The position numbers and the translations under genes were made by a program. A stretch of DNA of 24,937 nt, from assembly GCA_009692395.1 (NCBI GenBank), contig SHZG01000009.1:1-24937 (forward strand), written 5' to 3'. This stretch comes from Methylococcales bacterium (lineage in GTDB: Bacteria; Pseudomonadota; Gammaproteobacteria; Methylococcales; Methylomonadaceae). Position 1 is the first letter of the stretch. Each line of letters opens with the position of its first letter. The notes beneath the pieces are model-generated. The model had not been told where the DNA came from. It searched no databases and worked only from the letters and a program-made list of their open reading frames with translations. Below are positions 1 to 7,549 of the stretch, one piece after another.

Positions 1-122
1 TCTTAGGTAGAAAAAGTGATGGCTTCCCAGGTGCTAAAACCTTATGGGAAGGCATGGAAAAAGTCAGGCATTACGCTTTCGGTATCGAAATCGCTAGGGC
101 GGTTTATGCTAACTCTGATTGA
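1..122 (+). CDS. IS4-family transposase, C-terminal fragment (runs off the window start)
   Basis: The frame starting at base 3 encodes 39 residues before a TGA. It contains the LGRKSDGFPGAKTLWEGMEK stretch, which resembles the C-terminal tail of IS4-family (COG3385) transposases. The rest of the gene lies left of the window. The right terminal inverted repeat of the element is probably a few tens of bases past the stop, around 120-150, but it cannot be fixed without the left end. The gene converges with, and slightly overlaps, the GIY-YIG ORF on the other strand. Confidence 0.7.
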   Translation, partial: LGRKSDGFPGAKTLWEGMEKVRHYAFGIEIARAVYANSD

Positions 123-366
123 GTTGTGGGTAATCGTGTGACCTAAACCACTCTTTATTTTCATGATAGGCTTTGAATAGTACATGAGCTTGCTGTTCTA
201 CATTTCTAGGTTCATTGACTAAAGCATTATATTCAACAACATAACGGTGAGGGACTCCCGTATTATCTAATTCGTTTGCCCTTGATTCAGGGTCTTTGGT
301 GCTGAACCCAACTTTTAGTAAGTTCGGCATAGCCTCGTTAGTAATTATATATACCCAGCCTTTCAT
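109..366 (-). CDS. GIY-YIG (T5orf172/Mug113-like) nuclease-domain protein, probably truncated
   Basis: This is an 85-residue ORF. It begins with GWVYIITNEAMPNLLKVGFS, which carries the split GIY-YIG-like motif (VYI ... KVGF) of the T5orf172 family; residues up to about EWF fit the domain. These domains occur in phage and mobile-element proteins of mostly unknown role. An AAGAAG Shine-Dalgarno lies about 5 bases before the ATG. The last 10 or so residues (HDYPQLNQS) lie in sequence that probably belongs to the end of the neighbouring IS4-like element, so the native C-terminus was likely lost by the insertion. The catalytic Arg and Glu of full GIY-YIG nucleases cannot be placed with certainty, so activity is doubtful. 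Confidence 0.6.
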   Translation of the reverse strand: MKGWVYIITNEAMPNLLKVGFSTKDPESRANELDNTGVPHRYVVEYNALVNEPRNVEQQAHVLFKAYHENKEWFRSHDYPQLNQS

Positions 367-404
367 ATCGCTTCTTGTTTTAGAGATTTTAGTTCGTAGA
401 CGGA

Positions 405-424
405 TTAGCGTAACCCGACAATCT
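405..424. repeat. Short dispersed repeat, copy A
   Basis: The sequence TTAGCGTAACCCGACAATCT recurs with one change plus a duplicated GTAGC at 1893-1917. A shorter relative lies around 540-566 (GCGTTAGC...CTAACCCAACA). All three are intergenic and flank hemL. They look like fragments of a genome-wide intergenic repeat. Confidence 0.5.
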
Positions 425-468
425 CAGCACATTACTATAGCTAACAGCTAATAAAGTGATTACAAAAC

Positions 469-524
469 CGTTCGCACTGAGCTTGTCGAAGTGTGAATGT
501 GGTTCGACAAGCTCACCACGAACG
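469..524. repeat. Long imperfect inverted repeat (GAGCTTGTCGAA-type dispersed hairpin)
   Basis: The left arm at 469-490 and right arm at 503-524 are complementary at 19 of 22 positions, with a 12-base loop. The core GAGCTTGTCGAA / TTCGACAAGCTC is a widespread intergenic repeat in many proteobacterial genomes. It generates spurious peptides with an ALSLSK motif, as it does here in the plus-strand ORF at 456-680. It sits downstream of hemL and could also act as a transcript-ending or stabilising hairpin, but there is no T-run. Confidence 0.75.
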
Positions 525-571
525 CTATCATTTTATTGTGCGTTAGCTCTATCGCCTAACCCAACACACAA

Positions 572-1852
572 TTACAATTGCTTAAAAACCACCTCAGCCG
601 CATCCAGCGTTTGTTGTAAATCAGCTTCGCTATGCGCTGCAGAGACAAAACCTGCTTCAAAGGCAGACGGCGCGAGATAGACACATGCATCTAGCATGGC
701 GTGGAAAAAGCGTTTGAAGCGGGCTTGGTCGCATTGCATGACTTGGGCGAAGCTGGAAATTTCGGTTTCTTCACTAAAGAATAAGCCGAACATTGCGCCG
801 ACGCGGTTGGTGGTGAAAGCTATGCCTGCTTGCCGAGCGCGTTGCGTTAAACCGTCACATAAAAACGCCGTTTTCGCGCTTAAATCCGTATAACAATCAG
901 GCTGGGCAATCAGTTCCAATGTTTTTAAACCTGCCGCCATTGCGACGGGATTACCTGACAATGTGCCTGCTTGATAAACTCCGCCTAAGGGTGCGAGGCA
1001 TTCCATGATGTCACGTCGTCCGCCGAATGCACCGACGGGCATACCACCGCCGATGATTTTGCCTAGCGTGGTTAAATCGGGTTTGATGTTGTACACGCCT
1101 TGTGCGCCTTGTAAGCCTACTCTAAAGCCTGTCATGACTTCATCAAAAATTAACACGCTTTGATAATCATCACAGACTTGGCGCAGGGTTTCTAAAAAGC
1201 CCGCGACAGGTGGCACACAGTTCATATTTCCCGCGACGGGTTCAACGATAATACAGGCGATTTGTTCGCCGATGTCAGCGAATAATTGCTTTACTGCGTC
1301 GCTGTCGTTATAAGGCAGGGTGATGGTATCGGCGGCAACTGCGGCAGGCACACCTAAAGAACTGGGTACGCCGAGCGTCAGTGTACCTGAACCTGCTTTG
1401 ACTAATAAGGAGTCAGAATGCCCGTGATAACAGCCTTCAAACTTCACGATTTTGTCGCGGCGCGTGTAACCTCTGGCTAAACGTATCACGCTCATGGTGG
1501 CTTCTGTGCCTGAGCTGACCATGCGCACTAATTCAATCGAGGGCATGAGTTCACAGACACGCGCTGCCATTGCGGTTTCACACACAGTCGGTGCGCCAAA
1601 ACTTAAGCCTTTTTCAGCGGCGGTTTTAACAGCGGCAATCACGGCAGGATGGGCGTGACCTAATATCATCGGTCCCCATGAGCCAACGTAGTCGATGTAT
1701 TGTTTGCCGAAACTATCAACAATATAAGCCCCGTGGGCGTGGTCGATGAAAACGGGTGTACCGCCCACGCCATTAAAAGCGCGAACTGGGGAATTAACAC
1801 CGCCTGCAATAACGGTTTTGGCTAGGTCAAATAAACGTGTGGCTTCAGTCAT
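572..1852 (-). CDS. hemL: Glutamate-1-semialdehyde 2,1-aminomutase
   Basis: HemL is a PLP enzyme that converts glutamate-1-semialdehyde to 5-aminolevulinate in the C5 pathway, the entry to all tetrapyrroles, including the corrinoids made by genes further right. The 426-residue length is normal. The start has the family signature AGGVNSPVRAFNGVGG. The PLP lysine sits at residue 265 in TTLGKIIGGGMPVGAFGG, the same number as in E. coli. SSGTEATM (113-120) and IFDEVMTGFR (235-244) are the other cofactor-site motifs. The ATG at 1852 gives the standard N-terminus although no clear Shine-Dalgarno is visible. It is transcribed away from the zinc block with 185 bases between, so it is a separate unit. 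Confidence 0.97.
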   Translation of the reverse strand: MTEATRLFDLAKTVIAGGVNSPVRAFNGVGGTPVFIDHAHGAYIVDSFGKQYIDYVGSWGPMILGHAHPAVIAAVKTAAEKGLSFGAPTVCETAMAARVCELMPSIELVRMVSSGTEATMSVIRLARGYTRRDKIVKFEGCYHGHSDSLLVKAGSGTLTLGVPSSLGVPAAVAADTITLPYNDSDAVKQLFADIGEQIACIIVEPVAGNMNCVPPVAGFLETLRQVCDDYQSVLIFDEVMTGFRVGLQGAQGVYNIKPDLTTLGKIIGGGMPVGAFGGRRDIMECLAPLGGVYQAGTLSGNPVAMAAGLKTLELIAQPDCYTDLSAKTAFLCDGLTQRARQAGIAFTTNRVGAMFGLFFSEETEISSFAQVMQCDQARFKRFFHAMLDACVYLAPSAFEAGFVSAAHSEADLQQTLDAAEVVFKQL

Positions 1853-1892
1853 AAGAATTTTTTTAAGGTTACAAGGAATAAAATAGAGTGCG

Positions 1893-1917
1893 TTAGCGTA
1901 GCGTAACCCAACAATCT
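1893..1917. repeat. Short dispersed repeat, copy B
   Basis: This intergenic sequence upstream of hemL shares TAGCGTAACCC.ACAATCT with the copy at 405-424, so hemL is flanked by two direct copies. Function is unknown; it is likely a fragment of a dispersed intergenic repeat. Confidence 0.45.
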
Positions 1918-1976
1918 TGTCTAAATTTTAAATCGCTTGCAGGGTAACGTGAAACCGCCAGTCCTGACATTGCTTA

Positions 1977-2004
1977 TTGTAAGCATTATACGTTATGTTA
2001 TAAC
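1977..2004 (+). promoter_or_regulatory. Putative sigma70 promoter of the zinc block
   Basis: A TTGTAA hexamer at 1977-1982 and TATAAC at 1999-2004 are separated by 16 bases and match the consensus at 4 and 5 of 6 positions. The -10 lies inside the Zur-like palindrome, which is the arrangement expected for repression by promoter occlusion. The assignment is by eye. Confidence 0.5.
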
Positions 2005-2009
2005 ATAAC
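1992..2009. promoter_or_regulatory. Zur-box-like operator
   Basis: GTTATGTTATAACATAAC is a perfect 18-bp palindrome. Its core TGTTATAACA matches the gammaproteobacterial Zur operator pattern of the TGTTATA..ATAACA type. It lies 28 bases before the start of a COG0523 GTPase gene followed by a ZIP transporter and DUF1826, all recurrent Zur-regulon members. The inference is zinc-dependent repression by Zur of the downstream operon. The hemL start is 140 bases away on the other side, so an effect there is possible but less likely. Confidence 0.8.
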
Positions 2010-2037
2010 ATTAATTTCAACTCTTACTACACAGACC

Positions 2038-3363
2038 ATGTCCTCATTCTTACTTCCTGTTACCGTTCTATCTGGTTTTTTAGGCGCGGGTAAAACCACC
2101 TTACTCAATTCAATACTTGCTAATCGAGGGGGTTTAAAAATCGCGGTTATTGTCAATGATATGAGCGAAATCAATATTGATGCCGCGCTGGTCAAAAATG
2201 AAATGACGCTAAATCGCACCGAAGAAAAATTGATTGAAATGAGCAACGGCTGTATTTGCTGTAACTTGCGTGAAGATTTACTCATTGAAGTGGCGCAATT
2301 GGCAAAAGAACGGCGGTTTGATTATTTGTTAATTGAATCCACAGGCATTGCTGAGCCGTTACCGATTGCCGAAACCTTCACCTTTCGTGATGAAGACGGC
2401 GTTAGTTTATCGGATATTGCCCGTTTGGATACGATGGTCACTGTGGTTGATGCGGTTAATTTTATGCAGAATTATTTAGAAGCCCAATCGCTGAAAGAAA
2501 TTAACGTCAAATTAGGCGAAGAAGACGAACGCAATATTGCCGATTTATTAGTGGCTCAAATTGAATTCAGTAATGTGTTATTGATTTCCAAAGTCGATTT
2601 AATCAGCCGTGATGAATTGAAAAATCTGACAGCAATTTTGACCAGCTTTAATCCAGACGCAGACATTATTCCAATGGTCATGGGGCAAGTGCCTGTGGCT
2701 AAATTGTTGAATACGCAAAAATTTGATTTTGAAAAAGCCGAACAAGCCGCAGGTTGGTTAAAAGAATTACGCGGTACGCACACGCCCGAAACCGAAGAAT
2801 ACGGTATCAGCAGCTTTGTTTACAACGCCCGCCGTCCGTTTCATCCAGCCCGTTTTTATGATTATCTGCACCGTGATGATTGGGAAAACGGCACATTATT
2901 ACGCTCTAAAGGCTTCTTTTGGTTAGCGTCACGCCCTGAATGGGTCGGTTCGTGGTCACAAGCAGGCGGCACGATGCAACACGGTTGCGCGGGGCGTTGG
3001 TGGGCTTCTGTACCCGAAAGCGAATGGCCGCTTGACTACCAAGCTGATATACGCGCCAACTGGCAAGCACCGTTTGGTGATTGCCGACAAGAATTGGTTT
3101 TTATCGGGCAGAATATCAATCAAGCTCAAGCCATTGCACAATTAAACATCTGTTTATTGACCGATGCTGAATTAGCCGATGGAGCATCGGTTTGGCAAGA
3201 TTATCGTGATGATTTTCCTGTGTGGTTTATGGAAGAATTTGAAGAAGACACTATGAAATACACTTTCATTGACACGCAAACAAGTCCGTTGACGCATTGT
3301 AATGTCTACACAGCGGCGACTTTGATTGCGATTAATGCGTCATTAACTGCTGCTCGCATTTGA
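2038..3363 (+). CDS. COG0523 (G3E) GTPase, YciC/ZigA-like zinc metallochaperone
   Basis: This 441-residue protein carries Walker A GFLGAGKT (residues 13-20), the metal-binding CICC motif (72-75), the switch/Walker B region ESTGIAEP (100-107) and an SKVD guanine-specificity motif (184-187). A long CobW C-terminal domain follows, with the YciC/ZigA-type stretch LLRSKGFFWLASRPEW. Proteins of this subgroup are thought to deliver zinc to client enzymes under zinc limitation, using GTP hydrolysis, in the cytoplasm. The length exceeds the roughly 320 residues of YjiA-type members and fits the zinc-linked class. It is the first gene after the Zur-like operator and is followed after one base by the ZIP gene. 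No strong Shine-Dalgarno precedes the ATG. Confidence 0.9.
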   Translation: MSSFLLPVTVLSGFLGAGKTTLLNSILANRGGLKIAVIVNDMSEINIDAALVKNEMTLNRTEEKLIEMSNGCICCNLREDLLIEVAQLAKERRFDYLLIESTGIAEPLPIAETFTFRDEDGVSLSDIARLDTMVTVVDAVNFMQNYLEAQSLKEINVKLGEEDERNIADLLVAQIEFSNVLLISKVDLISRDELKNLTAILTSFNPDADIIPMVMGQVPVAKLLNTQKFDFEKAEQAAGWLKELRGTHTPETEEYGISSFVYNARRPFHPARFYDYLHRDDWENGTLLRSKGFFWLASRPEWVGSWSQAGGTMQHGCAGRWWASVPESEWPLDYQADIRANWQAPFGDCRQELVFIGQNINQAQAIAQLNICLLTDAELADGASVWQDYRDDFPVWFMEEFEEDTMKYTFIDTQTSPLTHCNVYTAATLIAINASLTAARI

Positions 3364-3364
3364 C

Positions 3365-4150
3365 ATGACACTTTCATTTGAGGTCTATGCCGGGGCAATT
3401 ACCGCAAGTTTTCTGGTGAGTTTATGCTCGTTCAGTGGTTTATTCGTCTTATGGATACCACCCGAACGCTTACAATGCCTGATTCCCTACCTAGTCGCTT
3501 TAGCGGTGGGTGTGTTATTGGGCGATGCCTTTATTCATTTGATTCCCGATGCAGTTGCCCGTCAAGGCTCAATTTCAACCGTGTGTTTAATGGTGTTGCT
3601 GGGTGTGGTTATTTTTTTCGTGCTGGAAAAAGTGGTGCGCTGGCGACATGACCATGATTTTGATTTTACGCAGCCCGAAAAAAACGCCATTCGTCCGATG
3701 GCAAAAATGAATTTAGTCGGTGATGCGGTGCATAACTTTGTGGACGGTATTCTTATTGGCGGCAGTTTTTTAGTTGACCCTGTGATTGGCGCAACCACTA
3801 CGTTTGTGATTATTGCTCACGAAATACCGCAAGAAATTGGCGATGTCGGCGCGTTAATTTACGGTGGTTTTTCACCCAAAAAAGCCGTGCTGTATAACTT
3901 TTACGGCTCGCTGAGTGTCGTGCTGGGTGCGATATTTACCTTGATACTTAGTCAAGTAGCTGAATCATCCTTTGTGTTTTTGTTGCCGATTGCCGCAGGC
4001 GGCTTTATTTATATCGCCACCACCGACATGATGCCCGCACTGCATGAACATTCCACGCTACGCCATGTCTTTGGGCAAACCTCCATTCTCGCGGCGGGTA
4101 TCGGCTTTATGCAATCCATTATTGTTTTAGAACAATTTTTACTTCCTTAA
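3365..4150 (+). CDS. ZIP-family metal (zinc) transporter
   Basis: This inner-membrane divalent metal importer has 261 residues and about eight hydrophobic segments. The metal-site helices are recognisable: HNFVDG (123-128) on helix IV and HEIPQE (152-157) on helix V, the binuclear centre of ZIP transporters. A short charged loop RHDHDF precedes helix IV. It lies between a COG0523 GTPase and DUF1826 with one- and three-base gaps, so the three are co-transcribed. Under the Zur-like box the obvious role is zinc uptake during starvation. Substrate specificity is inferred from context; ZIP proteins can also carry Fe, Mn or Co. Confidence 0.92.
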   Translation: MTLSFEVYAGAITASFLVSLCSFSGLFVLWIPPERLQCLIPYLVALAVGVLLGDAFIHLIPDAVARQGSISTVCLMVLLGVVIFFVLEKVVRWRHDHDFDFTQPEKNAIRPMAKMNLVGDAVHNFVDGILIGGSFLVDPVIGATTTFVIIAHEIPQEIGDVGALIYGGFSPKKAVLYNFYGSLSVVLGAIFTLILSQVAESSFVFLLPIAAGGFIYIATTDMMPALHEHSTLRHVFGQTSILAAGIGFMQSIIVLEQFLLP

Positions 4151-4153
4151 TTT

Positions 4154-4822
4154 ATGACTACTGCACACGCCCTCAATATAGAACCTAATTGTTCATACAC
4201 TTATCTGTCTAAAAATGTAGCAGATTTAACGGAAATTTACCGCCATGAGATTAATGTGTGCGTGGTTGAGCGTGGTATTTCAAGTGAAATAGAAACGTTT
4301 GTGATGCATTTATTGTCATCAGGACGCGCTATGAATGTCATTGAAACCATCAACGTGCAGTCATTTAATACCATCACGTTATTGCCGCAACACCTGCATT
4401 TGCAAGGTTACGAAGCCTTTTGTGCTGATATTACACAGGTCATTGATATGTTCAGCCATTTATTTGAACTGGAAGCGATTGGCTTGCGTTTGGGAATACT
4501 GGATAAAGCCATGTGTCCGCGCTTTCATGTTGACCACGTTCCCTGTCGGTTAGTGTGTACTTACGGCGGTATCGGTACGCAGTGGCTGGAAGATGCTTAT
4601 GTTGACCGCAATAAGTTAGGCAATCGTTCAGGCGGTTTAAGTGATGAATTATCAGGCTTGATTTTAGACCCTGATGCCGTCGGCACAATACCAAGTTATG
4701 CCATTGGCTTATTAAAAGGCTCACGCTGGGAAGGCAATGAACAACACGGCGCGGTACACCGCTCACCGCATTTATCAGCCGAATCGACGCGCCGCTTATT
4801 ACTCACGTTAGATTTTGCTTAA
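4154..4822 (+). CDS. DUF1826 domain protein
   Basis: This 222-residue soluble protein of unknown biochemical function resembles the DUF1826 family across its length. The conserved C-terminal half contains CPRFHVDHVPCRLVCTYGG (about 120-138), with two His and three Cys that could bind metal. Further on is GTQWLEDAYVDR and a late LLKGSRWEGNEQHGAVHRSP. DUF1826 genes are known companions of COG0523 GTPases in predicted Zur regulons, which matches this position exactly. No signal peptide or membrane segment is seen. A role in zinc handling or in a zinc-sparing modification is plausible but unproven. Confidence 0.8.
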   Translation: MTTAHALNIEPNCSYTYLSKNVADLTEIYRHEINVCVVERGISSEIETFVMHLLSSGRAMNVIETINVQSFNTITLLPQHLHLQGYEAFCADITQVIDMFSHLFELEAIGLRLGILDKAMCPRFHVDHVPCRLVCTYGGIGTQWLEDAYVDRNKLGNRSGGLSDELSGLILDPDAVGTIPSYAIGLLKGSRWEGNEQHGAVHRSPHLSAESTRRLLLTLDFA

Positions 4823-4831
4823 TCATTAATA

Positions 4832-4864
4832 ATGACTGCCAGTCATTAAAGGACTGGCAGTCAT
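4832..4864. terminator. Perfect 13-bp hairpin between the two halves of the zinc block
   Basis: ATGACTGCCAGTC (4832-4844) pairs perfectly with GACTGGCAGTCAT (4852-4864) around a 7-base loop, ten bases past the DUF1826 stop. No uninterrupted T-run follows directly; a weak TATTTTTA comes 14 bases later. It could be an attenuator, an mRNA-processing hairpin or a leaky terminator. Each arm is itself a near-palindrome (ATGACTG-C-CAGTCAT), so a tandem operator is an alternative reading. Confidence 0.5.
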
Positions 4865-4898
4865 CAAATAAACCAGTCTATTTTTACAAGAGGTTCTT

Positions 4899-5891
4899 AT
4901 GTTAGATGAAAGTCGTTTTTCACCCGTTCCCGTCACCATTTTAACGGGCTTTTTAGGTGCAGGAAAAACCACGCTGTTAAATCGCATTTTGTACGAGGAA
5001 CATGGACAACGTATTGCGGTGATTGAAAATGAATTCGGTGAAGCAGGCATTGACAATGATTTACTGATTCAAGGCGACGAGCAAATCGTGGAAATGAATA
5101 ACGGCTGTATTTGTTGCACTGTGCGGGGCGATTTGGTGCGTATTCTGGGCGAATTAGCCGAAAAACGTACCAACGGCGAACTGCATTTTGAACGGGTCAT
5201 TATTGAAACCACAGGCTTGGCAGACCCCGCACCTGTCGCACAAACCTTTTTTGTCGAACAGGACATTAATGACTATTATGTGCTTGATGCGATTATTACC
5301 GTGGTGGATGCAAAACACGCACACCAGCAACTCGATGCCTGTCATGAAGCGGAAGAACAAGTGGGTTTTGCCGACCGTTTGTTATTATCCAAAACCGATT
5401 TAATAAGCCCAGAAGACATTGCAGCATTAGAAATCCGCTTACGCGCTATTAATGCGCGTGCGCCAATCGCTCACGTTCATTTTGGCAACACGGATATTGC
5501 TGAAATTCTCGATATTCGCGGCTTTAATCTCAATGCGATTTTAGACATTGAACCTGATTTTCTTGAGGATGTCAGCCACGAACACGATGATAACATCAGC
5601 TCGTTTGTGTATCGCAGTGACAAAGCCTTTGATGCCGCAAAAATTATGGCATTCATGGATGTCATGATGCGCGTGTATGGCAATGATTTATTACGTTACA
5701 AAGGTATTTTGCATATTGCAGGCTGTGCTAGAAAAGTTATTTATCAAGGTGTGCATATGTTACTGAATGAAACTATCGGTGTGCTGTGGGGAGATGAAAC
5801 ACCTCAGTCAGTGTTAGTCTTTATCGGACGCAATTTACCCAAACAACGCCTACAAGACACGTTAGACAGTTGCAGGATTGATGTATGTTGA
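4899..5891 (+). CDS. COG0523 (G3E) GTPase, YjiA-like
   Basis: This 330-residue protein is close in layout to E. coli YjiA. It has Walker A GFLGAGKT (17-24), IAVIENEFGE (39-48), the CICC metal motif (70-73), ETTGLADPAPVAQTFF, an SKTD specificity motif, and the C-terminal domain with LLRYKGILHIAG and GDETPQSVLVFIG. Such proteins bind zinc, cobalt or nickel and are thought to load metal into enzymes. AAGAGG precedes the ATG by about 7 bases. The stop overlaps the next start by seven bases (ATGTTGA), so it is translationally coupled to the FhcA-like gene, which makes that protein its most likely client. Confidence 0.9.
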   Translation: MLDESRFSPVPVTILTGFLGAGKTTLLNRILYEEHGQRIAVIENEFGEAGIDNDLLIQGDEQIVEMNNGCICCTVRGDLVRILGELAEKRTNGELHFERVIIETTGLADPAPVAQTFFVEQDINDYYVLDAIITVVDAKHAHQQLDACHEAEEQVGFADRLLLSKTDLISPEDIAALEIRLRAINARAPIAHVHFGNTDIAEILDIRGFNLNAILDIEPDFLEDVSHEHDDNISSFVYRSDKAFDAAKIMAFMDVMMRVYGNDLLRYKGILHIAGCARKVIYQGVHMLLNETIGVLWGDETPQSVLVFIGRNLPKQRLQDTLDSCRIDVC

Positions 5892-7549
5892 CACGCTTAA
5901 CAGGCGGACAGGTTTTTGATCCTGCACAAAATGTAAACGGCACTATTCAAGATATTTGGTTTCGTGATGGCGTGATGAGTTGCGCGCCTGATAATTCGCA
6001 ACTGCCTGATGTCGATTACGATGTGTCGGGTAAAATTGTGATGGCAGGCGCGGTTGACATTCACAGTCATATTGCAGGCGGTAACGTCAATACTGCCCGT
6101 TTATTATTGCCTGAACAACACCGTAACTTGATGGCGAGAAAATTACACCATCCATTCAGCACCGCGCATTGGTCAACAACCGAAATCGGCTATCGTTATG
6201 CGCAAATGGGTTATACCACCGTTGTTGAACCTGCCATTTTGCCCGCTAATGCCTTAGACGCGCATTTACAAATGGCGGATATTCCCATTATTGATACCGC
6301 TGGTTTAGCCATTTTGGGCAACGATGATTTTTTATTGCGCTTATTGCGGGCTAAAGCGGGTCAAAATCAAATCAATGACTATGTGGCGTGGACGTTACAC
6401 GCGACCAAATGTTTAGGCTTGAAAGTGATTAACGCAGGTGGTGCGCATGCCTTTAAAGCCAATGTGCGCAGTTTTGATTTAGACGATATTGTGCCTGATT
6501 ACGGCATCAGTTCACGGCACATTTTACAAACGCTGCAACGCGCGGCGTGTGATATTCAACTGCCGCATCCTGTTCATGTGCATTGTAATAACTTAGGGAT
6601 TCCCAACAACGTAGATACCGCCGTTGCAACCATGGAAGCCGCACAAGGTTTGCCGATGCACTTAGCGCATATTCAATTTTACGGTTACGGCAGCGAAGGC
6701 AGTCGCGGTTTTTCATCGGCGGCAGCAAAATTGATTGATGGCTTTAACAAGCACCGCAATATCACGATGGACGTAGGGCAGGTTTTATTTGGGCAAACCG
6801 TGACTATTTCGGGCGATGTGATTGCTCAATACAGTCGCCGACACGATGCCACGCCTAAGAAATGGATAGTGTGGGATGCTGAATGTCAAGGTAGCGGCGG
6901 CGTTGTGCCGTATCGTTATCAAGAAAAGAGCTTTGTGAACAGTTTACAATGGCTGATTGGCTTGGAAATTTTCTTATTGGCGAATGACCCGTGGCGGTTA
7001 TTTTTCACCACTGACCATCCCAATGGCGCACCGTTTACCCGTTATCCGCAGTTGATACGCTTGCTGATGGATTATGAATTTCGCTTGGAATGGTTGACGC
7101 AACTGCATCCTGAAGCAGTGGCGATGAGTTTACTAAAGGATTTGAAAAAAGAGTTTTCGCTTTATGCAATCGCGATTATGACGCGCACCGCCGCCGCGCA
7201 AATGCTAGGTTTAAAAGACCGTGGGCATCTAAAAGCAGGTGCGATTGCCGATATTGCCGTTTATAGCCCGCAAGCGGATAAAGAAGCGATGTTCAGTCAC
7301 GCAGATTTAGTCTTTAAAAACGGTGAGTTGGTGGTAAAAAATGGCGAGGTGCAGACACGCCGCCACGGTACAACACAAACTATCCAAGCCCATTTTGAAC
7401 CCCAGATTGAGCGAGACGTACAAGCCTATTACGACCAATTTTATAATTTAAAATTGCATAACTTTCAAGTTGAAGACGTGAGTTTTAAACAAAGCGATAA
7501 TGAACGTTTTGTCAGTCATGCCTGTGGAAAACCTTATGAATCAAGCTAA
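5885..7549 (+). CDS. fhcA: FhcA/FmdA-like subunit (formyltransferase/hydrolase or formylmethanofuran dehydrogenase subunit A)
   Basis: This is a 554-residue amidohydrolase-fold protein. In the formyltransferase/hydrolase complex FhcA hydrolyses formyl-methanofuran to formate during C1 oxidation. The binuclear zinc-site ligands of the family can be placed: HSH at 60-62, the lysine expected to be carboxylated at 180 (GLKVINAGGAHAFK), His 231/233 in HPVHVHCNN, His 259/262 in PMHLAHIQFYGYG, and Asp 377 in FFTTDHPNGAPF. All the metal ligands therefore appear present. Normally fhcA sits in an fhcBADC-type cluster; here it is alone between two COG0523 GTPases and downstream of a Zur-like operator. 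It may be the only copy, relocated, or a paralogue expressed under zinc limitation. The C-terminus overlaps the next gene. Confidence 0.85.
   Translation: MLTRLTGGQVFDPAQNVNGTIQDIWFRDGVMSCAPDNSQLPDVDYDVSGKIVMAGAVDIHSHIAGGNVNTARLLLPEQHRNLMARKLHHPFSTAHWSTTEIGYRYAQMGYTTVVEPAILPANALDAHLQMADIPIIDTAGLAILGNDDFLLRLLRAKAGQNQINDYVAWTLHATKCLGLKVINAGGAHAFKANVRSFDLDDIVPDYGISSRHILQTLQRAACDIQLPHPVHVHCNNLGIPNNVDTAVATMEAAQGLPMHLAHIQFYGYGSEGSRGFSSAAAKLIDGFNKHRNITMDVGQVLFGQTVTISGDVIAQYSRRHDATPKKWIVWDAECQGSGGVVPYRYQEKSFVNSLQWLIGLEIFLLANDPWRLFFTTDHPNGAPFTRYPQLIRLLMDYEFRLEWLTQLHPEAVAMSLLKDLKKEFSLYAIAIMTRTAAAQMLGLKDRGHLKAGAIADIAVYSPQADKEAMFSHADLVFKNGELVVKNGEVQTRRHGTTQTIQAHFEPQIERDVQAYYDQFYNLKLHNFQVEDVSFKQSDNERFVSHACGKPYESS

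Noticed and set aside
456..680. Plus-strand ORF of 74 codons
   Set aside because: Its N-terminal half is the translation of the dispersed hairpin repeat and the rest is antisense to hemL; no ribosome site.
1998..2285. Minus-strand ORF of 95 codons
   Set aside because: Antisense to the P-loop region of the COG0523 gene; the similar ORF opposite the second GTPase (4826-5056) shows it is a mirror of the conserved motif.
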